Source: Pelobates cultripes (lineage: Eukaryota; Chordata; Amphibia; Anura; Pelobatidae). Taken from it: 64,000 nt of DNA. The notes beneath the pieces were generated by a model that worked only from the letters and a program-made list of their open reading frames with translations, was not told where the DNA came from and made no database searches. Location: contig OW240916.1 in NCBI GenBank assembly GCA_933207985.1, positions 88,794,351 to 88,858,350 on the forward strand. The letters are read 5' to 3'. The translations under genes and the position numbers were made by a program. Positions 56,510 to 64,000 of this stretch are shown piece by piece (within the stretch, counting starts at the first letter, position 1; every line of letters begins with the position of its first letter).

Positions 56510-56870
56510 TGCTTGCCAGTAGAGATGTCGCGAACCGTCCGCAAACTTCTCGCGAACGGTCAGCTGACACGTCCCGGCCAATCTCCAGAAGACCCTCCCT
56601 TCCAGACCCTCCTACTTCCTGGACAGCATCCATGTTTCAACAAAATCTCCAGAAGACCCTCCCTCCCAGACCCTCCTACTTCCTGGACAGCATCCATGTT
56701 TCAACATGGATGCTGTCCAGGAAGTAGGAGGGTCTGGGAGGGAGGGTCTGCTGGAGATTGGCCGGGGCGTGTCAGCTGACCGGAGTTCACCGCGAACAGC
56801 TCATGGCGAACCGCGGCGAACCGTTCGCGAGAAGCTCGCGGACGGTTCGCGACATCTCTACTGGCAAGCA
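56510..56870. mobile_element. Palindromic hAT-type MITE
   Basis: TGCTTGCCAGTAGAGATGTC then GCGAACCGTCCGC is mirrored by GCGGACGGTTCGC then GACATCTCTACTGGCAAGCA. Inside, TCCTGGACAGCATCCATG and CATGGATGCTGTCCAGGA meet at GTTTCAAC near 56705, so the whole 361 bp folds as one hairpin. The left arm carries an extra tandem copy of a 64-bp unit (56580-56643 and 56644-56707), absent in the right arm. CGAAC-rich ends match the hAT at 35759. Target duplication not resolved because the palindrome extends past the expected CAG. Confidence 0.75.
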
Positions 56871-57899
56871 ACCACATAATTAACTGTCTTGCTGCCTAGG
56901 GTTTTTAACTATTTGCCTGCTGGCTGCTGGCACTGCCAGTGGGCTATAGTTTAGATTTTTTAAATCCGGGTCCAGGTTTAAACAGTACAGGTCTGGATTA
57001 ATGCCATCAGGCACAGTTCAGTCCAGCTGAAATCTGGACCTTTTTCAGGCTCATTCTGAGACATTTTTAATTTGATTTACATAATTTCTAGTTTTAAATA
57101 CTACACTATTGTGTTCCTGTGTTTTTTCTTTCTTTATTGCATATACCCTAATGAGGACTATTAGGCGCTTCACCTCCCCCCGTTTTCATTTGGAGATTGT
57201 TAAATATGAACAATGATGGGGATTTTGCATTCTAAATGGCCCTGGATGGTTTGACCTCATTTGGTCCTGTACTATTTGAATCTTAGTGAATAATCCTGAA
57301 AGCTATAAAGTTTTAAACAAGGTTTTGTTTTTGTTATAATATAATTCTTAAAATGTATTTATTTTTGTTATACTTGTAATATCAGGGAATACACTGCCCA
57401 TTTTGTACTTGCACATTTTCACATATTTTCTTTATTTCACAATATATTTTTAGGTTGAATTCTAACTCTTATCATCATCAGTATCACCATTATCATTATA
57501 ATGTGTGTAATGTTAAGACTAACAAAGTGAAAAACTAGAATAAAAGAAGCATTTTTATATGATTTATGTAAAAACTATGTATGCGTGCTTTCATAAAAAT
57601 TTGATTCCTATGGTAAATAGCATATAATAAAGCCCATTTGGTAGCTTTGGAGAAACTCAACATGCTTCCAACGCATTTAACTTTTTAATTACTCAGAACT
57701 ACAGTTTCTAAACAGTCAGTCATGTGAAATATTGTTAGAATTTTACAGCAAGACAGGAGGCTTTATATTTGCTTTACCTTCATTACCGAAATCTCCAGCA
57801 GATAAAGAAACAGTTAATCAATTGTAAAATATCAGCAAAACATAAATTATTATAAACATATAATACTCTCAACAAGGCTCTCACTTTTCCTCTTTCTTT
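56871..57899. other. Intergenic, nothing recognised
   Basis: AT-rich with no coding frame and no repeat structure that I could support. Confidence 0.4.
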
Positions 57900-59360
57900 G
57901 CTGTTGCCACCAAGTGAACATTCCCCAAGAGTGTGTCTGCTCTGGGTTACTGTTTGCGATTTATTGCGGTGATTATTGTTTTACAATATTTTCAATTTTT
58001 GGGCTTTATTGAGCCCACGCGTTCCTTTGCCCCTTCTCACATTTGCCTCTCCCTTCTGTGCCTCGACACCATTCGCTCTTTTGACCTTCCCCACTGAACA
58101 TGCACTTAGTGTTGCCCGGCCATGTGGTAGGTCATGGCCTGTTGCTGCTTTACTGCCATGGCCTTTTTCTTGGATCCATGCCGCTCCCTTGTTTTCTCCA
58201 TTGTGCTCTTGCCCTCATGGGCCCCTCCCTGTGATTGTGCTCAGGTTGCTGGCAGTGTTTTCAGTTTTTATTTTTTTCCTTTTTGTTCCAACTTTAGGGT
58301 ATTGGCTATTACTTTGCCCACTGGGCCTTGTGTTCATACCCAGCCTATTAGGATCCTGCATTGCTCAGTGATACCATATCTGTCAATCACTGTCTGGGTG
58401 AACCCCACCAATCAAAGTGGTAATAGGCTCTGGCCTTGATTGTGATAGCATCCCATGATTTTACTTGATGTGTGCACTTTACTCCCCCCCCCCCTTCCTC
58501 CACATTCCCTCCCTGATCTGAGGGCCTACTGACACCTTTTAGGGCCTACTGACATTGCTTACTTGTCCCCCTTGTATGAACTGGGTTACCCATGCCTGCC
58601 CTGTTCCATTCTGACCTCTGTGTTGTATGTTTTTCAGTTATTAACTGAAATGGCCAAGGAAGCAGATTATGCTGTGCCCGGGACTCCAGTCCTGGTTGTG
58701 TTTGGTCATGGCCAACTCTGTCCCCAAAACCATGGCTGCTTATCAGGGTTTCACACCTCCCACTGCTACCACGCAATCCTCTACTCTCACTCTTAGACCT
58801 AGGGGCTCTAACTTGGGCAGGTCTAATTGCTCCATGGAGACAGACTCTACACACGAACACACTTGGAAGTTAGCATTTTGGCTAACACAAAGCCGTTCAA
58901 AGTGGCAAACATGGGCTCTGCGTCGGCTGACCACCCGAATGAGGATGTCCACAGTGGAAAATGTGGGATGGTGGATGCTGGCAGTGCTGGAGTGGATTTG
59001 GGATGAACCTCGATTATCAGGCATCCCAATATGTGAGAGAGACTGTGATTGGAGAGTCGAATTTGACTTGATTTGCGGATTTGACTTCCAATGAGTTGGG
59101 TCCGAATGCCAAGGGTCTCCTATTCAGGGAATTCATGAAGGAGCTGAATCATCATGTCTCCATCTACACATCCCTCAGTAAGGCACAGCTCTTGCTCAGA
59201 AAGGTCTTACACTCCAGGGCTGGTTGGCTGCAGTGCCGCGCCACCAACAGAGACACGTCTCTCAGACTCAATTAACTCATCCTCCTACTGGTCCTGCATC
59301 GTATTAAATTTTATATACTGTACATTCGATTTTCCTTTAAATCCAATATAATCATACATT
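57900..59360 (+). other. GC-richer, unclassified (retroelement or retrocopy?)
   Basis: A pyrimidine-rich, GC-richer block (58020-58620) ends in TGTTGTATGTTTTTCAG, which looks like a splice acceptor. An ATG frame MAKEADYAVPGTPVLVVFGH follows at 58651. Downstream frames at 58669-59094 and 59081-59351 overlap and switch. None shows a domain I recognise. It could be the gag end of a DIRS-type element, a retrocopy or an old exon; I cannot tell. A pure C run lies at 58485-58494. Confidence 0.25.
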
Positions 59361-60340
59361 ATCAAATATAATCAATCTACAATATTACAAGGCTTCCCTT
59401 TTATCTCTGGACCAATGACATATCCATGTTTCCCAAACTTTCAGATACGTATCTTTATCTCCTCTAGCAGACCAATGCAGATCTTCCACAGAGTTTGTGA
59501 TAATATAGATTGTGTAACAAAAAGATACCGTGATTTTTTTTTCAAAGTCTACAAGAGGAGGTATAGTATCTCCTTTAAGTAAACTTCCTACTGTAGTATA
59601 TTCTCCTTCTATGAGGTGATAAAGAGTCCCTGCTCCCTGTTTATTTTGAAAATCTGGATTGTCCTTTAATGGGCACAAGGAAGATATACGGTGGGACAAA
59701 TGCCACTTCACTTTGAATTGTCTTAATTTTTGAAGAATATTCATGATTAAGGGATGAGAATGATTTGAGTAATGAACATATTGAACTCATCTTCCACGGT
59801 AATGTTTGTAAAAGTACACTTACAAAACTCTGTTCCACAGCAAACCAAAACGTAAAAAAAAAAAAAAAAAAAAAAGACGTGCCCATTCAAATAAAGTAGC
59901 CAAATAGTCATGAAACATATGTGGGAGATCCATCCCTCCTCCTCTTATATGCAATTCGGGGATGCTTAGAATGCCCCACATAAGATAAAAATAAATGTTT
60001 CAGTTGAGAAAAATTAGGAATAGAAAAACATAAAGTGTCTTAGGTAGGGCTATCACTTTAAGGACATTTATTCTTCCCAACAGAGACAAATTTGAATAAT
60101 TCAAAACCTCTTAGTCTCTTTTAACATTTTCCAATAAAGTCACATAATTAACTTTGTACAAGCTAGAGTAAGTTCAGGTTAGAAATTATTATGATATTAT
60201 TTATATAGCGCCATCAGATTCCGTAGCGCTGTACAAAGGGTGGACTAACAGTCATTTAATTGTAACCAGACAACTCAACGTACAGGAACAGAGAGGTGGA
60301 GGGCCCTGCTCAATGAGCTTACATTCTAGAGGGAGTGGGG

Positions 60341-60825
60341 CAGGGATGTATTTACCACAAGCCAAACAAGGCATTTGCCTAAGGCGGCACTTTCAGGAGG
60401 GACGCCAAAAAACGACACCCCAAGCTCCCAGACAAATGCCTTGTTTGCCTCATGTTCTGGGGCTGTCTACCTTACTGTGAGTGAGTGAGTCAGTGTAGCT
60501 GTCAGTGTGTGTCTGTGAGTGAGTGTCTTTCAGTGAGAATGGGTGTGCCTGTGAGTGTGTGTCAGTGTGTGTATGTCATTTTATGTGTATCTGAGAGTGT
60601 GTGCCTGTCAGTGTGTGTCTGTCAGTGAAAGTGTGTGTTGGTTAAACAGTGTGTGCAATGACTGTGTATCTGTAAGTGAGTGTATATCAGTGCATGTATC
60701 AATGAAGGCATGTGTCTGTCAGTCAAAAAAGTGCCCTTGAAACGAATTGGGGGGGCAAATTTAGATTTTGGGGGTGCCCGAATTTAGTCGGGCCTAGGGC
60801 AGAACAAATCCAAAATACACCACTG
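60341..60825. mobile_element. hAT-type element nested in the L2 tail
   Basis: Starts CAGGGATGTATTTACC and ends AAAATACACCACTG, giving inverted ends CAGGGATGTATTT versus CAGTGGTGTATTTT. The 8-bp target duplication is GAGTGGGG (60333-60340) versus GAGTGGAG (60826-60833), 7 of 8 matching. 485 bp. The interior (60475-60725) is a GTGTGT/CAGTGAG-type minisatellite in which a chance 61-residue frame is open. hAT by CAG ends and 8-bp duplication. Confidence 0.8.
60475..60725. repeat. TG-rich minisatellite
   Basis: Irregular tandem GTGTGTCTGTGAGTGAGTGT and TCAGTGTGTGT units. Confidence 0.85.
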
Positions 60826-61662
60826 GAGTGGAGTATAGTGACACAAGGGTAAGAGTAGGGGTACAAAGTAAACAAACCTTAATATTTCATTCTTTTTTTT
60901 TAGGCTATTGAAACCCGAATCCTTGAGTAATGCTGTTTCTAACATGCACGGGAATCCCTATTCCTAGTATTTCACATTTATCCGTATTAACTTTATAACT
61001 GGAAAAAGAACTAAAAATGTCTAATTCCTTCATAATATATTGAATAATCTGGGCAGTCTTGCTTACTGACAATAGAACATCATCCAGAAATGCAGAAATC
61101 TTTGCCTCTCCCTCTGATTATTGATATCCCTGCATATCAGGGATTAATTCATATCACTTGGAGAAATAGATCAGTACAAACGTAAATAAAAAGGGATAAC
61201 GGGCAGCCCTGTCAGGTTCCATTCTTAATCTCCAAAGGTGGAACGTTTTGATTGTTAACTCTAACGGTGGCAGATGGCTCTATATATAAAGTTATAACCT
61301 AATTTAAATACTTCATCCCAAACCCTAGTGTCTCTAATGTTGCAAATAAGTAAGACCAGTCCATTCTGTCAAACGCCATTTCAGTGTCAATGGAAATAAA
61401 GCAAAAGAAGGTTTGGTCAAGGCTGTCTTGTGCAGGAGGTTTAAGATTTTTGTCATATTATCTATTGACCCTATGTCATTGACAAACCCCACCCTGATCA
61501 AAGTTGACTAGTCCAGGCAATAAGGAGAATCAACCTTTCAGACATAATACTTTTGGCCTCATTCACATGCTTCATTTGTTTTTGTTTAAGGATGTTAATG
61601 CAAATTTGAAGCCTCTGGACTTGCTTTAAAATTAAGGATTATTCTAATCTTGGTGAACGAAC

Positions 61663-62180
61663 ACTATATTTTATTAAAGACAGGAGGCGAATATTTCGCA
61701 CCCCTGTTTTTGTCTTTATTCTGCTTTCCTCACCCTTTTTTTCTTTGTCTTATTTATGCTCATGTTTAGTTGTTTATTAGATTTTTTTCGATGGTTACTA
61801 TCTCTGCATTTATTGGTTTCCATTATGCATAGTTGTGTATATAATTCTTTTGGATATATTTTCTATGCTTTCATGTTTACCATTGATGATTATGCATGAA
61901 ATTTTGCGATTAAAGTTTACATTCAGTTTAATTCAGACCTTTTTTGTTCCCAATGGTTTTTGTTTAGTTGTGTTTGATTCAACGTTGTTGTACTCTTCTT
62001 GGAATCTCCTGCTTGACCTCATCAAAGAAAGAGGAAATGAGAGGGTCTTGTCTCTTATCTATTGAGAGTCTATTTTTATGCTAACTGGTTGATTTTTTTA
62101 CAAGTTTTATTAACCATTTCTTTGCTGCTGGAGGTTTCAGTAAAGAACATAAAGCAAATATTCACCTACTATCTTTTCTA
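61663..62180. mobile_element. Possible DIRS-like inverted-terminal element
   Basis: TTATTAAAGACAGGAGGCGA then ATATTTCGC at 61672 has an imperfect inverted counterpart at 62153-62178 (AAGCAAATATTCACCTACTA then TCTTTTC). The left copy also contains a local hairpin (AAAGACAGGAG versus CCCCTGTTTTTGTCTTT). About 0.5 kb, noncoding. DIRS-type identity is tentative. Confidence 0.35.
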
Positions 62181-63653
62181 ATTGCAGATTTGCTATCTTC
62201 AGGCTCCAAAGCTTAGGACCGTGAGTACTTCTAATTTGTCCAGTTAAGAAATATAATTCCTTCCATCCTAACAGCTTTCGATTCACTACTTTAACTACTA
62301 GCTAAGGTCCTCTAAAACATTTATCTGGCCTCCTGAAGTGAACCCAGATTGGCTTTCTGAATACTCTGTATGCTTACTCCATTTAACAAGGACTGATAAA
62401 ACGGAATCGAATCAGCTTTCTTCAAATAATTGCATATATAGTACTTTCCCTTGTAAGTTATCCACATTTTGTGGTCTAACTCATTAATTTTTCATTTATT
62501 TTGTTGGGATTAAGGAAGTTACTAATTTAATTTGCTTCCTATATAATTCATCTTCTGGAAATAAGAAAGAGCAACATACTAATTTACTATTTACTTAACA
62601 TTCTATTTTATATCTTGGACATTTACCGAAATAACAACTGTACTGTGCAGATAACTTCACAGCAACAAGAAAAATTATTGTGCCATTTTTGGGGGGGGGG
62701 AAATATTTATAATCTACAAAATACAGTGTAAAAATAAAAAAGGTTAATTGGAAGGCAATTACAGCAGAACATACACACATATAGTCAGATCTATTATTTC
62801 AAATTGCCTAGACTATGCCATTTCTGGTTTAAATAAACACATTTCATGCAAATTGAAGTTGTACACCAAATCAAGTAGTACCCAAACATGTTCTTAAAAT
62901 GTCGTTAGCATGCTGATGGCTGAATCATCAATTTACACAATATACATAGTTATTGTTGGACCTAAACATGCACACTGTATGTCATTGTTCGTCAACTTTA
63001 CCAGGTGTCAAATATTGACAAGATAGACAGCAATTATATACAGAACAAATCTAAACAAGGTAAAATTCCATAAATAAATATGCACTACACATAAAATTGA
63101 AATAATGTGCAGTATATTTAATGATGACTTTTTCCATCAATTTCCCTTACAATTTATTAAATACATTTATAAAGTTGTAATGCCCGAGTAATTTAAACTA
63201 AAATGTAAATACATTCAAAATTTGTCACACTTCCTCAGATATTATATAATTTAAATTGAAGTTGTCACATGGGACAATTTTTCACAATCTCATAGCTACC
63301 TTAAAGTTAGCAATGGGTTGAGCTAATTTGTATTTAAAATTCTGTACCATTTTTATGTTTTTTTCACATAGTATGCCTGGCTGTACTGGCATTGCCACAG
63401 CATATTATTGAAATTAACACCCACTCCACTATGATACCAATGACATTGGGGAATGCATGTATACGACACTACTGAAGAAATGTACAGGATTGTGGCCATG
63501 GGCATTTCCCTCTTTACCGAAAAGCTGCAGAGGTAAATGTGTTATTTTAATTGCCTCAATTGCACTATTCAACCAATTAAGAATCACATCAATAGCATTT
63601 ACTGGGTAAAGAATTTTCACTCTCATGGAATTCATAGAAGAGACAATTCTGCT
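62181..63653. other. Intergenic, nothing recognised
   Basis: AT-rich with a G run at about 62691-62700. Short frames at 62595-62780 and 63429-63635 show no domain. Confidence 0.4.
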
Positions 63654-63657
63654 TTAA

Positions 63658-63720
63658 CCCCTTAAGGACCAAACTTCTGGAATAAAAGGGAATCATGACA
63701 TGTCATGTGTCCTTAAGGGG
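63658..63720. mobile_element. 63-bp TTAA mini-element
   Basis: CCCCTTAAGGACC...TGTCCTTAAGGGG is flanked on both sides by TTAA (63654-63657 and 63721-63724). The 12-bp ends match the start of the 1.6-kb element at 12323 (CCCCTTCAGGAC). Only about 37 bp lie between the ends, and these include ATGACATGTCAT, itself a palindrome. Confidence 0.8.
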
Positions 63721-63724
63721 TTAA

Positions 63725-64000
63725 ATACATATAGCATGTATTCATGCCAATGACAAGCAATGTATAATATATGTCTAAATTTACTCTCTTAAGTTGATAA
63801 TAATATGATATACCTAGAATGTCATTGACAGTTTGTAGCATAGTTATATAGTTGCTTTTAAATCAATTTTACAGTGTAACACCTTTTCTCAGATAGCCTT
63901 AAGACCGGATTTTAACCTTTTCTTAAACATCTGACAGGAGTCCAAGTCACTGCTTAACATGGAAGTTTAGGACATCTTGCTTTTATTTCTCAAATCCAAA
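63725..64000. other. Intergenic, nothing recognised
   Basis: AT-rich end of window, no feature supported. Confidence 0.4.

Larger units (their letters stand above)
60185..60880 (-). mobile_element. L2-type LINE tail nested in L1
   Basis: ATTATTTATATAGCGCCATC then AGATTCCGTAGCGCTGTACA and TCAATGAGCTTACATTCTAG match the L2-like 3' end at 34660-34815. After the inner hAT-type element it continues with TATAGTGACACAAGGGTAAG, matching 34820 onward. It ends near 60880-60900. Confidence 0.8.
59365..61670 (-). pseudogene. L1-like ORF2, RT palm to C-terminus
   Basis: Minus-strand reading near 61420-61290 gives a SIDTEMAFDRMDW-like motif A and YLFATLETLGFGMKYL. Near 61220-61140 it gives QGCPLSLFIYVCTDLF. 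Near 61090 a DDVLL catalytic box and SVSKTAQIIQYIM appear. The C-terminal part resumes beyond the nested elements at 59990-59385 with an IPELHIRGGGMDLPHMFHDY-like motif and DLHWSARGDKDTYLKVWET. All belong to L1/Tx1 ORF2. Split at 60185-60850 by an L2 tail. An A-run of about 21 lies at 59853-59873. Confidence 0.75.

Noticed and set aside
60555..60740. Cysteine/valine-rich 61-residue frame as a small secreted protein
   Set aside because: It is a translation of the TG-rich minisatellite.
1..64000. Novel defence or biosynthetic system
   Set aside because: No cluster of intact host genes exists in the window; all recognised coding sequence is transposon-derived.

Overview
The window looks like a gene-free stretch of a vertebrate nuclear genome, most likely an anuran amphibian. 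It is AT-rich and I recognise no host protein-coding exon, tRNA gene or CpG island. Almost everything I can name is transposon-derived. The set of families (Tx1/L1-like, CR1-like and L2-like LINEs, Penelope-like elements, an Ngaro-type tyrosine-recombinase retrotransposon, Gypsy-like LTRs, hAT, Tc1 and TTAA-flanked piggyBac-like DNA transposons) and a short 18S rRNA fragment of amphibian type fit a frog or toad. The species assignment is inference.

Layout. 1-5.1 kb: a Tc1 remnant, a locally duplicated block, a CR1-like 3' end and an L2-type tail. 5.3-7.5 kb: a long fold-back (palindromic) element whose right arm is split by a 1168-bp solo LTR with a perfect 5-bp target duplication. 7.7-10.1 kb: two oppositely oriented pieces of one CR1-like LINE. 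10.1-11.4 kb: hAT transposase fragments with an 18S rRNA fragment between them. 12.3-13.9 kb: a 1.6-kb palindromic, hairpin-rich TTAA element. 14.3-15.8 kb: a hAT-like end carrying a 103-bp tandem array. 15.8-18.5 kb: a Tx1/L1-like element on the minus strand. 20.0-23.1 kb: a MITE, an L2-like LINE and a CR1-like LINE. 24.4-27.6 kb: Penelope-like and L1-like fragments and a partial LTR.

The best-preserved unit is at 27634-33831 (minus strand). It is an almost complete Ngaro-type element with gag, reverse transcriptase/RNase H and tyrosine recombinase, and with the diagnostic split direct repeats A1-ORFs-B1-A2-B2. It is disabled by one frameshift and one in-frame stop. A relative's leader lies at 37.7-39.2 kb, and both abut (TA)n.

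34.6-37.7 kb: an L2-like LINE 3' half interrupted by a BED-finger hAT transposon. 39.2-42.0 kb: two Penelope-like fragments flanking an internally deleted Tc1. 44.3-44.7 kb: a 35-bp minisatellite. 45.7-46.4 kb: a solo LTR with perfect target duplication. 46.6-53.3 kb: a nearly full-length but decayed Tx1/L1-like LINE whose ORF2 is split by a 678-bp LTR-like insertion. 54.4-55.6 kb: another solo LTR. 56.5 kb: a palindromic hAT-type MITE. 59.4-61.7 kb: an L1-like ORF2 containing an L2 tail that itself contains a hAT-type element. 63.66 kb: a 63-bp TTAA mini-element.

The window therefore reads as a record of nested insertions. I found no convincing novel functional system. The most interesting items are the Ngaro element, the 18S fragment within hAT sequence, and the structured palindromic elements.
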